From Marinobacter sp. SS13-12 (lineage in GTDB: Bacteria > Pseudomonadota > Gammaproteobacteria > Pseudomonadales > Oleiphilaceae), in NCBI RefSeq assembly GCF_030227115.1, contig NZ_JASSUA010000001.1, positions 1-64,000 on the forward strand: a stretch of DNA of 64,000 nucleotides, written 5' to 3'. A program made the position numbers and the translations under genes. Shown one piece after another: positions 1 to 9,306 of this stretch (position 1 is the first letter of the stretch; each line of letters begins with the position of its first letter). The notes beneath the pieces were generated by a model. That model made no database searches. It was not told the origin of the DNA and was given only the letters and a program-made list of their open reading frames with translations.

Positions 1-218
1 GCATTGGAGTGGTCCACGCCCTCGGACTACGCCAGGAAACATGCGGTTTCTCGGCGAAAACAGCACCAACTGGAGCCGGATTTTTCCAACTCTGGGTGGA
101 CCTAATACGGGGTCAGGGTCACGTTGGCTAGCCAATTGAACCACTTTCAATATCGGCGGCCAACGATCAATTTCAGCACATCGCCAAATCTATCCGAACT
201 GCCCAATGTTGCAATGAA
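1..218. other. no gene recognised
   Basis: No reading frame with recognisable family motifs is visible on either strand. The tract lies just downstream of the tnsE remnant stop codon and probably belongs to the same decayed mobile region. Confidence 0.5.
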
Positions 219-991
219 CTAGCCTCTATAAATGCCTTGTTGTCTGAAGGTGGTCTGGTGCTGGATGCGCTTGTGGTGGCCGGAAAATACATGGTTGATA
301 TAAGGGGTTGGCCAGCTCAATGAGTTTTGCAATAAACGCTGCTCTAAAGTGTCAAGCGCGGCCTGCCAATCAAAGTCGCGGCTGGGTTGCTTCAAGAGCC
401 GCGTTGATAACCGATTTTTATACTCAGATGTATCAACTTCCAGAAGAACATATCGTTTTCCATTTCTATTCAATAGGTTAATGGGTATACACCACGGATT
501 ACCGTCCTTCAGTAAATTTTTGGAGTAACCTGAAAGCGCCGGTAACTTTCTCCCGCCCCCAAAAACATGTCGACAGCCCTTTGTTTTGAGTAGCTCAACA
601 ACCGCAACAAACGCCTCAAACTTATGTGCATATAGATGCAAGTCATCACTTTGATCATCAATAGCATTGAACCCTTCGGCCGGTAACTGACCCTGGATTG
701 TTGGTTCGTCGGTACTGACTTCTGTTTGATCGCCGCCTGTTTCACTACCTTCTTCCAGTCCTTCTGCGGCCCCGGTTCGCCGACGGGTGGCAACTCGTCA
801 TCGTTAATCAGTGCCTGGTTTGCAGGCACTGCTGCTTCTTGAGCACCCCACCTTTACCTGCCTGTCGCTCAGCAAATCTGGGATCAAAAAACTCAACCAC
901 ATTCGAGTTCCGCGTGTTCAAGTTCTCAGCGCCGTAAACTTCATATACAAAGAGAACCTGGGATTCCTTGTGGAACTGACCCCGCACCGAG
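219..991 (-). pseudogene. tnsE: tnsE-like Tn7-family transposition protein, C-terminal part, frameshifted
   Basis: The leftward frame ending at 219 encodes VSTDEPTIQGQ, then LHLYAHKFEAFVAVVELLKT, KDGNPWCIPINLLNRNGKRY, VLLEVDTSEYKNRLST and SLSWPTPYIN. This succession matches my recollection of the C-terminal domain of Tn7 TnsE, which targets transposition to replicating conjugal DNA. The frame is open only below about 800. The piece above it (VLFVYEVYGAENLNTRNS, then FFDPRFAERQAG) is in another frame, and a short stretch around 760–825 (NDDELPPVGEPGPQ) reads best in the third, so at least two frameshifts separate the parts. The upstream end is cut by the IS element at 992. The family assignment is from memory of the Tn7 protein, not from a search. 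Confidence 0.68.
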
Positions 992-1015
992 TGTAGTGGT
1001 TCAATGATTCCGGAC
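992..1015. repeat. left terminal inverted repeat of the IS3-family element
   Basis: Begins TGTAGTGGT and ends CCGGAC; it pairs with 2192–2215 at 19 of 24 positions. It directly abuts the tnsE remnant. Confidence 0.85.
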
Positions 1016-1058
1016 ACCAACGTAGGTGGTAATATCGCCATCATAAACGAGGTGTCTG

Positions 1059-2207
<1,149 letters not shown>

Positions 2208-2215
2208 CCACTACA

Positions 2216-2403
2216 CCGGAATATGTTCCTAGCACCCGGAACTTCTTCGAAGACCGAGTCGTATAAACAGCGCTTATCACATGATACCCCAGGACAGTAA
2301 CAGAATTGCCGGTGCCGTTGGTATCGGTCTCGTCACGCTTAAGGGGCTCCTTAGAAATATCCATGAAAGAATCGTGGACACTATCGTGATGACATTGGTT
2401 CAC
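2216..2403 (-). pseudogene. tnsE-like remnant, portion upstream of the IS insertion
   Basis: Leftward open frame encoding NGTGNSVTVLGYHVISAVYT and SSKKFRVLGTYSG up to the IS end. If bases 992–2215 are removed, the frame runs without break into SVRGQFHKESQVLFVYEVYG of the next tnsE piece. That supports this stretch being the same gene before the insertion. On its own it has no diagnostic motif. The true N-terminus of TnsE is not recognisable further up. Confidence 0.45.
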
Positions 2404-2575
2404 CGCTCAAGATGGGATCGCAGGACGGTTACCGATAATACCATTGATGAACAGGTCCGCCAGCTTTTCTAGCTCGTGTCGAGCGAGATAAGGAACACCT
2501 CGACGTTTTGGTGAACAATGCTGCCTTCCTCCACGAAAACCTGATTGACCGCAGAACTGGCTGCAAAGTATTGTA
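2404..2575 (+). pseudogene. short-chain dehydrogenase/reductase remnant
   Basis: A rightward frame starting at 2472 reads ARVERDKEHLDVLVNNAAF, which contains the SDR NNA-type motif that follows the LDVLV strand. The stretch just before it, in a frame shifted by one base (TVTDNTIDEQVRQLF, stop at 2470–2472), matches the Asp-containing loop and helix that normally precede that motif. No Rossmann glycine motif and no YxxxK catalytic pair remain. It is a fragment of roughly 55 codons with one frameshift and must be non-functional. Confidence 0.45.
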
Positions 2576-2578
2576 TTT

Positions 2579-3013
2579 CTAAGCAAGACGGGCGCAAGCC
2601 CGCATCCTGACCATCCGGTCGCACAAGCAGCTATAAATGAGACCAGACATAGATTCAGCCAGGGGTTCCACCTCGTGCTTGGCAGCATGCTCACCCGTTA
2701 CATCTTCATTCGTTCCTACCAACCACCTGGAGACATCAGAAGAAGATCGCTTCGCTAACACAGCTCTTGTGTGAACGTAACGCCAACCATCCCTCCTGTG
2801 TCTGAACCGGAGAGTTTCGTAGCGAGCCTCTCTTCCAGATAGGAATTGCTTTAATACCGACTCACCAAGCTCCCTATCATCGGGATGACTCAGACTGACG
2901 AAAGTGTCTTTCGATATCGGAGAAAGCTCGTCAAGGCTATAACCCAACATGTCTGCCCAACGCTCGTTACTGGTGAACTCATCGTTATCATGATTCCGTT
3001 CCCAGATGCCTGG
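2579..3013 (-). pseudogene. PAS-domain sensor protein fragment
   Basis: The leftward frame encodes a near-complete PAS fold of the PAS_3 type: PGIWERN, NERWADMLGYSLDEL, LSHPDDRELGESVLKQFLSG, YETLRFRHRRDGWRYVHTRA and VGTNEDVTGEH. These are the usual sequence blocks of PAS domains in bacterial sensor kinases and diguanylate cyclases. A stop at 3014–3016 interrupts the frame before the domain start, and no output domain follows the last block, which runs into unrelated residues. Which signalling protein it came from cannot be told. Confidence 0.6.
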
Positions 3014-3465
3014 TTATGTGCCTGCCTTCCAAAATGGTATCCAGTCGCTCTTCAGGTGATAGATACATTTGGCCTCATAAATCCGCTGGCAGATTTACGT
3101 AATCGACTCCGGTGCGCCTCTATGTTTATATCGGGACCGGCGACACATTAATTATGCTTAAAGGGGAATTTGTCCGTTCGCAGTACATCAGCTGGCTGTC
3201 CATTTTAGGACAGTCAAAACCGGACAAAATTCAGCAGGTTGTTTAGGACTGTCAGGGCGAGTAAAGTATTAAATCAAGGGCACAGGGCAAGCAGTCATTT
3301 TGGTAGTTTTGCGACAATCATAACCGGACAACTCCGTGCCCAATCCGGCGTAAATCGTGTAAATATGGGTATTAAAAGGGTTTTACAGAAGGTCGAACTT
3401 GAAACGTAACCACTTGGATTGCCTCACTTTACACCGTTTTACCCCTCGCTAAAACACCTTGGTAC
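3014..3465. other. intergenic stretch at the edge of a decayed element, no gene
   Basis: No convincing coding frame. The leftmost part may hold the eroded start of the PAS gene. The middle holds the repeats described at 3203–3333. The right end runs without an intact tRNA 5′ half into the tRNA-Arg fragment at 3467. Confidence 0.5.
3203..3333. repeat. three related short repeats, possible transposase-binding sites of a Tn7-like end
   Basis: Copies at 3203–3229 and 3307–3333 share the pattern TTTT, GACA, TCA and AACCGGACAA (22 of 27 positions by eye). A weaker copy lies at 3242–3265 (TTTAGGACTGTCA). Tn7-like transposons carry several directly repeated TnsB sites near each end, and the element CGGACAAAAT in the first copy resembles, as I recall, the site at the Tn7 right end. 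tnsE is read leftward, away from these repeats, as expected if they mark the right end. The assignment is tentative. Confidence 0.4.
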
Positions 3466-3466
3466 A

Positions 3467-3516
3467 GTGCCCTCCGGAGGCGGAGGTCAGAGGTTCGAAT
3501 CCTCTCGGGCGGGCCA
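3467..3516 (+). tRNA. 3′ fragment of tRNA-Arg(CCG), truncated
   Basis: The anticodon loop CTCCGGA (anticodon CCG at 3474–3476), variable loop, T arm (AGAGG TTCGAAT CCTCT at 3490–3506) and acceptor 3′ strand with CCA at 3514–3516 are present. The D arm and 5′ acceptor strand are missing: the bases before 3467 do not resemble them. The anticodon stem is also weakened by a G·G and a T·G pair. It is a tRNA tail of the kind left at the junction of an integrated element, not a working tRNA. The terminator beyond it is intact. Confidence 0.75.
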
Positions 3517-3517
3517 T

Positions 3518-3562
3518 CTTTCACAAAAAAGCCCCGCTATGTGTGGGGCTTTTTTGTGAAAG
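3518..3562 (+). terminator. bidirectional rho-independent terminator (18-bp perfect stem)
   Basis: Arms at 3518–3535 and 3545–3562 are perfect complements, with a 9-base loop. The stem contains six A/T pairs at the outer half and GCCCC/GGGGC next to the loop, so both strands end in a T run. It follows the tRNA tail and also separates it from the leftward aldehyde dehydrogenase gene. Confidence 0.92.
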
Positions 3563-3636
3563 ACGGTCTGATCGTTAGCTTGGATGAGGGCCTGCGTCCA
3601 ACCCGAAAAATGTTACTCAGGCGTAGGACGCGTCGG

Positions 3637-5094
3637 TCACCATGAGGTGGCTATATACTGAGTCTCAAGGAACTCCTTTATACCGTCCTGTGCACCCTCC
3701 CGGCCTATACCGCTCTCTTTCATACCACCAAACGGAGCGGCCGGGTCGGACACAAACCCCCGGTTTACGCCGACAATGCCCGCGTTAAGCCTCTGTGCGA
3801 TTCTCATGGCTTTACCGACATCACGGCTGAAAACATAGGCGGCCAGGCCATAAGGTGTGTCATTAGCCTGCTGGATAACCGACTCCACATCCCGGAAACG
3901 CACCAGTGGCGCAACTGGACCAAACACTTCCTGACCGAGAATACGCGCATCCGGTTCGACGTTGCTGAGCACGGTTGGCGCAAAGAAAAACCCGTTCTCG
4001 TGGAGAGTCGTACCACCGGTTTCAACGGTGGCGCCGTCGCTTACTGCCTCAGCAATTATGGCCTGCAGTTTATCCAGTTCTTTACGGGAAATGATGGGGC
4101 CGACGTCCACGTCAGAGTCGAGACCATTGCCAACTTTCAGGTTGGAAAATCGCTCTACCAGTCGGCTGCAGAACTCGTCGTATATGGAATCGTGCACGTA
4201 AAGCCTGTTCGCGGCAATGCAGGACTCGCCAGCATTGCGCATCTTGGCAAGGAAAGCGCCTTCAATAGCCGTGTCGATGTTTGCGTCGTCGCAGACAATC
4301 AATGGTGCATTTCCGCCAAGTTCCATTGATGTATTGAGGATTCTTTCGGCAGCGGAACCGAGCAACAGTCGCCCGACACCTGTGCTTCCGGTGAATGAAA
4401 TTTTACGCAGCCTCGGATCCCTTACCAGCGTCTCTGTGAGAGCGCCTGCGTCATCTGTTGTTAGGACGTTAACAAGGCCATCAGGAACACCGCATCGTTG
4501 CATCAGATCTGCAAGATACATGGATGTGAGAGGTGTCTCTTTTGGCGGCTTGACGATGACGCCGCAACCGGCGGCAATGGCCGGTGCGATCTTCCGGGTG
4601 ATCATCGCTGCCGGAAAGTTCCAGGGCGTGATTAACAAAGCCGTGCCAACCGGCTGATGCGTCACAACAATCGTGTGCTTGCCGCTGGGAGATGGGCGCA
4701 TTTCACCACCGAGACGCAAGGATTCCTCGCCATACCAACGAAAGAACTCCGAGGCATAATCGACCTCACCAGTAGACTCCTTGAGGGTTTTTCCTTCCTC
4801 AAGCGTGATTAATCTGGCAATGGTGTCTTTTTCTTTCTGCATGGTGTCGAAAACAGATCGCAAGACCTCGGAGCGCTCTCGTGGGGTCAGCGCCATCCAC
4901 TCCTTCGCGGCCCCTTCACAGGCGTCCAGAGCCAGCTTTGCATGCTCAGACGTGCAACTGGGCACAATGGCGACGACTTTCTCGGTGGCAGGATTAACCA
5001 CCTCAATCTTGCCACTGGTTTCAGTGATCCACTCGCCGTTGATAAACAGCCCGTTAGGTATGCTTTGCCCAATTTCTTCAATATATGCTTTCAA
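3637..5094 (-). CDS. NAD(P)-dependent aldehyde dehydrogenase, succinate-semialdehyde type
   Basis: Oxidises an aldehyde to its acid with NAD(P)+. The 485-residue protein has the full ALDH fold: ITPWNFPAAMITRK and KPPKETPL in the cofactor domain, FTGSTGVGR, the general-base Glu in MELGGNAP, and the catalytic Cys in NAGESCIAANR. The ending PFGGMKESGIGREG is typical of the succinate/glutarate-semialdehyde group. The start is TTG at 5092–5094 with an AGGGAG ribosome site. It is the second gene after the M24-type gene, 46 bases downstream, and so is probably controlled by the LacI operator at 6517. In the island it would oxidise an aldehyde released by earlier steps. The exact substrate is not readable from sequence. 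Confidence 0.88.
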   Translation of the reverse strand: MKAYIEEIGQSIPNGLFINGEWITETSGKIEVVNPATEKVVAIVPSCTSEHAKLALDACEGAAKEWMALTPRERSEVLRSVFDTMQKEKDTIARLITLEEGKTLKESTGEVDYASEFFRWYGEESLRLGGEMRPSPSGKHTIVVTHQPVGTALLITPWNFPAAMITRKIAPAIAAGCGVIVKPPKETPLTSMYLADLMQRCGVPDGLVNVLTTDDAGALTETLVRDPRLRKISFTGSTGVGRLLLGSAAERILNTSMELGGNAPLIVCDDANIDTAIEGAFLAKMRNAGESCIAANRLYVHDSIYDEFCSRLVERFSNLKVGNGLDSDVDVGPIISRKELDKLQAIIAEAVSDGATVETGGTTLHENGFFFAPTVLSNVEPDARILGQEVFGPVAPLVRFRDVESVIQQANDTPYGLAAYVFSRDVGKAMRIAQRLNAGIVGVNRGFVSDPAAPFGGMKESGIGREGAQDGIKEFLETQYIATSW

Positions 5095-5140
5095 ACCGTA
5101 GACTCCCTGATTCTGGATTCGCCTTTGGATCTATTACCGA

Positions 5141-6448
5141 TCAATATTTGTTAGCAATAAACAATTCCTTTGACGGGAATAACGTGATCACCTGGCAACC
5201 ATCCGGAGTCACCACAACTTCCTCCTCGATACGAGCGGCGCCATTGCCATCAGCAGCAGGACAATACGTTTCCAGTGCGAAAACCATTCCCTCCTGCAAC
5301 TCGAACGGGCTATCAAACGACACAAGCCGACTGATAATGGGACGTTCGTGCAGCGCCATTCCCAGGCCGTGGCCAAATTGCAGGCCAAAGGCCTCCATCT
5401 CGTTAGCGAAGCCAAAGTCAGTCGCCTTGGGCCAGACAGCAGCAATCTTATCGGTGGTCATACCCGGTTTAACCAGCTCAATGGCTGAATCAATCCATTC
5501 CCGCGCCTGTTTGTAGGCGTCTTCCTGCGACTTGGTCGAACTGCCGATATTCAGGGTGCGGTAGTAACAGGTGCGATACCCCATGAAGGCTTGAATAATA
5601 TCGAAAAATGCCTGATCCCCCGGCCGGTACATGCGGTCGGTGAAGTTATGGGGGTGCGGACAGCAGCGCTCACCGGATACGGCGTTGATTGCCTCTACAT
5701 CATCGGAGCCGTTGTCGTAAAGGAACTTGTTGACCAGAGCCACCATCTCGTTTTCCCGGGTGCCCGGGCGCAGCTTTTCAGCCAGGTGATCGTAGGCACC
5801 ATCCACCATCGTGGCCGCCATATTCAGGAGCGTGATTTCATCCTGGCTCTTGATCTGGCGCGCATCCAGCATGACCTGCTGCACATCCCTGATTTCCAGA
5901 CCGGCTTCCTGAAGCGCGAATAACATAGGTGGTTCGCAAACATCCACGCCAACCGGCATGTCGGCAACGCCCTCGGCTTTCAGGATATCCCGGATCTCTT
6001 CGGCAGCGCGCTTGAAAAGGCCAGCCTCCTTACCAATGGACCCTCTCAGTCCGAGCATGCCCGCACGACACCGCTCCTGCTTCAGCCAGGGGGCATAAAT
6101 ACGGTGATGGGCAGCGGCTGAACCGAAGTCCCAAAGGTAGGGATCGGAATTCCCCGTGAACAAGGCATAGCGACAGAACTTGTCTCTGGTCCATTCACCA
6201 ATAACGGAACTGGTGAGATACCGGATGTTGTTGTTGTCGAAACACAGAATAGCCCCCAGATCGGAGCCAGCCAGAGCTTCCCGCGCTCTGGCTGTTCTGT
6301 AGCGATGCAGGCGGTCATAGTTTACCCGCTCTTCAAAATCTACATTCATCCTGCCCGGTGCGGGTATAGGGCGTCCCCATACCCAGTGAGGATCGACATC
6401 CTCAGAACGAACAATGGTTGGCTCGCTCGGTTTTACGGTCTTAGCCAT
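5141..6448 (-). CDS. M24 (pita-bread fold) metallohydrolase/lyase-like protein with an altered metal ligand
   Basis: A 435-residue cytoplasmic protein with a creatinase-like N-terminal domain and a C-terminal M24 domain. Four of five usual metal ligands are visible: Asp in FFDIIQAF, His in FGHGLGMALHERP, Glu in ALETYC and Glu in RIEEEVVVT. The second Asp, normally 11 residues after the first, is a Cys (YRTCYYRT). The M24 fold covers aminopeptidase P and prolidase but also creatinase, the ectoine hydrolase DoeA/EutD and the DMSP lyase DddP, so a peptidase role should not be assumed. It is preceded by GAGGAG before ATG. It leads an operon with the aldehyde dehydrogenase, divergent from lacI and downstream of a LacI operator, which points to a catabolic step. 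Confidence 0.8.
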   Translation of the reverse strand: MAKTVKPSEPTIVRSEDVDPHWVWGRPIPAPGRMNVDFEERVNYDRLHRYRTARAREALAGSDLGAILCFDNNNIRYLTSSVIGEWTRDKFCRYALFTGNSDPYLWDFGSAAAHHRIYAPWLKQERCRAGMLGLRGSIGKEAGLFKRAAEEIRDILKAEGVADMPVGVDVCEPPMLFALQEAGLEIRDVQQVMLDARQIKSQDEITLLNMAATMVDGAYDHLAEKLRPGTRENEMVALVNKFLYDNGSDDVEAINAVSGERCCPHPHNFTDRMYRPGDQAFFDIIQAFMGYRTCYYRTLNIGSSTKSQEDAYKQAREWIDSAIELVKPGMTTDKIAAVWPKATDFGFANEMEAFGLQFGHGLGMALHERPIISRLVSFDSPFELQEGMVFALETYCPAADGNGAARIEEEVVVTPDGCQVITLFPSKELFIANKY

Positions 6449-6516
6449 GACTCCTCCTCAATGCGGCGGCAAAGATAAGCCTGTTCTGCTTATGGAACTA
6501 ACAATCCATACTCTAG

Positions 6517-6530
6517 TGCAAACGTTTGCG
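6517..6530. promoter_or_regulatory. LacI-family operator O1 (TGCAAACGTTTGCG)
   Basis: Near-perfect palindrome with the CG centre typical of LacI/GalR regulators. It lies 69 bases before the M24 start and in the gap divergent from the regulator gene. It differs by one terminal base from the perfect site at 15595. See also 12401 and 14442. Confidence 0.85.
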
Positions 6531-6600
6531 TTATTCAATTAAAAAGGTCTCGAAAGGCGTTTGGGTAGCCAGGTTCGTGTATAATTCAAGGAGCTAGGTA

Positions 6601-6645
6601 TTCGAGATAATCGAACGCAGAAGCTCGCGACGTGGTGTCACGTCG
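6601..6645 (+). other. two inverted repeats in the lacI leader
   Basis: TTCGA/TCGAA at 6601–6605 and 6611–6615, then CGACGTG/CACGTCG at 6628–6634 and 6639–6645 with a 4-base loop followed by TTTT. They lie just before the regulator gene. The second could form a weak terminator-like hairpin or a second protein site. A TATAAT sequence at 6580–6585 lies just upstream. Confidence 0.4.
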
Positions 6646-6674
6646 TTTTCCAACTCCCTCTCAAATACTGGAAT

Positions 6675-7736
6675 TTGGTTTTGGTACACAGGAAACGGGT
6701 AACACTTCGCGATTTGGCAGAACACCTCAACATCAACACCTCCACGGTTTCACGCGCCTTGAGTGAGAAATCGAGTGAGATGATTTCCCCTGATGTCGTA
6801 AAGCGTGTGAGAAAAGCTGCCCAGGAGATGGGTTACAAACAGAATGCCGCCGCATATGCCCTCAAGATGGGAAGCACAAAAACCATTGGCATGATTATCC
6901 CGGACCTGATGAACCCCGTGTTTCCGCCGATCATACGGGGTATACAGAGCGTCCTCGATCAATATGGGTACACAGCGTTCCTGGCCTACAGTCAGAACAA
7001 CGAAGGCACCGCCCATACCGAAGTGGAGAGGCTTATCAGCCGGGGCGTCGACGGCATCATCTACGCAGCGGCATTTCGCAAGGATAGCGTCGTGGAGTTG
7101 TGCAAGAGTCAGGGCGTGCCCCTGGTGCTGGTCAACCGGGTGGTCGATCAGGGTGACGTGGACACGGTAAAAGTGGACGACTCACTCGGTATCAAGATGG
7201 CCGTGGATCACCTGCTTGAACTGGGCCACCGTAAGATCGGCTTTATTGCCGGCCCAAAAGAGATCTCGGTTTCCTACATCCGGCTTCGTGCTTTCACGCG
7301 AACGATGGCGGAACATGACCTTGAAGTAGAACCCCATCGCATCGTCGAGGCCCATGCTTTATCAGAGGACGCAGGCGAACAGGCAATGTCCGTCTTTCTT
7401 GGGCAAAACCCTGACGCTACCGCCATTATCGCGTCCAACGACCTGATTGCCCTGGGCTGTTTTACCGCGTTGAAACAGTTTGGCTATACCTGCCCAAAGA
7501 GGCTTTCCATAATAGGGTTTAACAATATGCCCTACCTTGACTGGTTTGCGACGCCTCTGACCACGGTCTCGATACCACATTTCCAGATGGGAGAACGGGC
7601 GGCGGAACTGCTGCTGAAGCGGATAAAATCCGAGAATCTAGACTACAACGAGGAAGTGCTGCTGAAGCCAAAACTCGTCATCAGAGGGTCAACTGCACCC
7701 GTTATCCGCCCCAAGAAAAAAAGCGACGCGACCTAG
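6675..7736 (+). CDS. LacI/GalR-family transcriptional regulator
   Basis: DNA-binding repressor of the surrounding catabolic genes. The N-terminus has the LacI helix-turn-helix VTLRDLAEHLNINTSTVSRA and the hinge helix motif AAYALKMGSTKTIGMI. The rest is the periplasmic-binding-like effector domain (IIPDLMNPVFPPIIRGIQS, then DGIIYAAAF, GHRKIGFIAGP and AIIASNDLIALG). No ATG precedes the HTH: the frame opens with TTG at 6675 or 6681, neither with a strong ribosome site. The hinge and HTH type fit the CG-centred palindromes at 6517, 12401, 14442 and 15595, which I infer are its operators. The effector would be the island's substrate or an intermediate. Confidence 0.93.
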   Translation: MVLVHRKRVTLRDLAEHLNINTSTVSRALSEKSSEMISPDVVKRVRKAAQEMGYKQNAAAYALKMGSTKTIGMIIPDLMNPVFPPIIRGIQSVLDQYGYTAFLAYSQNNEGTAHTEVERLISRGVDGIIYAAAFRKDSVVELCKSQGVPLVLVNRVVDQGDVDTVKVDDSLGIKMAVDHLLELGHRKIGFIAGPKEISVSYIRLRAFTRTMAEHDLEVEPHRIVEAHALSEDAGEQAMSVFLGQNPDATAIIASNDLIALGCFTALKQFGYTCPKRLSIIGFNNMPYLDWFATPLTTVSIPHFQMGERAAELLLKRIKSENLDYNEEVLLKPKLVIRGSTAPVIRPKKKSDAT

Positions 7737-7743
7737 CGTCGCT
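7715..7743 (-). terminator. rho-independent terminator of the leftward ABC operon, inside the lacI 3′ end
   Basis: Arms AGCGACG at 7722–7728 and CGTCGCT at 7737–7743, followed on the minus strand by a run of seven or more T (7715–7722). It overlaps the last codons and stop of lacI, 25 bases beyond the ATPase stop codon. Confidence 0.75.
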
Positions 7744-7767
7744 AGACTGACATAGCCAACGTGACCT

Positions 7768-9306
7768 TCAAACAGCCTGGCCGGTGATCGCCCTGATCAG
7801 CGTGTCTTCGGTTACCTCACTGCGGTCAAAGCATTGGGTTATGGTGCCATCGTACATTGCGATAATCCGGTCACTGACAGTCAGCACCTCCGGCATTTCA
7901 GAACTGACAACGATCACAGCCAGGCCGGATTTTGCCAACTCCCTGATCAGGTGATGGATCTCTGATTTGGAACCAACATCAATACCTCTGGTGGGCTCGT
8001 CGAGGATAAGAATCTTTGGCGAGGTACTTAACCATTTGCCAATGACCACCTTCTGCTGGTTACCACCACTGAGGTTGAGAGTTTCATATTCCCAGCCGGG
8101 GCATTTGATACGAAGTTTTTCCATGTACTCTTCGAATATGGTTCTTTCCGCAGCGGTATCTATCCAGCCGAATCTGGTAAATTTGCTGATATTGGCCAAC
8201 GTGGTGTTGTCCTTGCAACTCATACCAAGAACCAGGCCTTGTTCCTTGCGGCTCTCCGGCACCAGGCCAAGGCCATGGTCAATGGCATCAGAGGGAGAGT
8301 TGATGGCCAGGTCCTCGCCGTTGATCTGAACGCTTCCGGTATCAGGCTTGCGCAGGCCGAAAATGGTTTCCATGACCTCGGTTCGGCCAGCCCCGACCAG
8401 ACCATAGAATCCGACAACTTCGCCCACATGAACATCGAATGAGATATCGGAGTACAACCCCTCAATACCCAGGCCATCGACCTTCAGAGCCTTGATTCCC
8501 AGCTCCGGCGGCTGATGCTCGATATCGGCATCCAGGTCGCGGCCGATCATACGTTGCGTCACTTCGTCTTCATTGGTTTGCGCGGTTTCAAAAGTGCCCT
8601 GGTAGGTGCCGTCGCGTAACACCGAAATACGGTCAGAAAGCTCAAAAATCTCATCCATCCGGTGTGAGATGTAAACAATGGCGGTGCCGCTTTCCTTCAG
8701 CTCCCTGATGACACCGAACAGCACTACCTTCTCATAGTCGGTCAACGAAGCGGTGGGCTCATCGAACACAACAACCTTTGGCTGGAACACCAAAGCGCGA
8801 GCGATTTCCACCATCTGCTGGTTGGCAATGGAAAGATTACCAAGGCGTTCCGTCGGCTGGAATTTGCAATTGAGGCGTGCAAGGATTTCTCCGCAGCGAT
8901 CATTCAGATGGCGATTATTGACAAACATGTGGGCAAATCGGGGAATGTTCCCGAGGAATACGTTCTCGGCCACTGTCATGTCTGGAACCAGGGAAAGCTC
9001 CTGGTGGATCAGCAACACACCATGATCCCTCGCCTCAATAGGGCTGGACATGTGTACCAGCTGATCGTCAAGAATAACCTCACCACCGTCCGGCTGGTAG
9101 ATGCCGGCCAGGATCTTCATCAGGGTGGATTTACCGGCGCCGTTTTCACCAAGAAGTGCATGAACCTCTCCCGCGCGGACATCAAGATCCACACCGTCCA
9201 GTGCCTTTACACCAGGGAACGATTTACTGACATTTTTCAGTATCAGTAAGCAGTTTTCTTTTGACTGAGGGTTTATCGATCCTTTCAACTCGGCTTGTGT
9301 ACTCAT
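7768..9306 (-). CDS. ribose/xylose-type sugar ABC transporter ATP-binding protein (RbsA-like)
   Basis: Energises import by the two permeases next to it. The 512-residue protein has two fused ABC domains. The first has Walker A GENGAGKSTLMKILAG and Walker B VVVFDEPTASL. The second has the degenerate P-loop GLVGAGRTEVMETI, the signature LSGGNQQKVVIGKWL and ILILDEPTRGIDVG. This asymmetry is normal for the carbohydrate uptake type 2 (RbsA/MglA/XylG) group. It overlaps the neighbouring permease by four bases and is the last gene of the leftward operon binding protein–permease–permease–ATPase. The substrate cannot be told from the ATPase. Confidence 0.95.
   Translation of the reverse strand: MSTQAELKGSINPQSKENCLLILKNVSKSFPGVKALDGVDLDVRAGEVHALLGENGAGKSTLMKILAGIYQPDGGEVILDDQLVHMSSPIEARDHGVLLIHQELSLVPDMTVAENVFLGNIPRFAHMFVNNRHLNDRCGEILARLNCKFQPTERLGNLSIANQQMVEIARALVFQPKVVVFDEPTASLTDYEKVVLFGVIRELKESGTAIVYISHRMDEIFELSDRISVLRDGTYQGTFETAQTNEDEVTQRMIGRDLDADIEHQPPELGIKALKVDGLGIEGLYSDISFDVHVGEVVGFYGLVGAGRTEVMETIFGLRKPDTGSVQINGEDLAINSPSDAIDHGLGLVPESRKEQGLVLGMSCKDNTTLANISKFTRFGWIDTAAERTIFEEYMEKLRIKCPGWEYETLNLSGGNQQKVVIGKWLSTSPKILILDEPTRGIDVGSKSEIHHLIRELAKSGLAVIVVSSEMPEVLTVSDRIIAMYDGTITQCFDRSEVTEDTLIRAITGQAV

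Noticed and set aside
3203-3333. CRISPR array
   Set aside because: Only three diverged repeats with unequal spacing of 39 and 65 bases, and no cas genes nearby.
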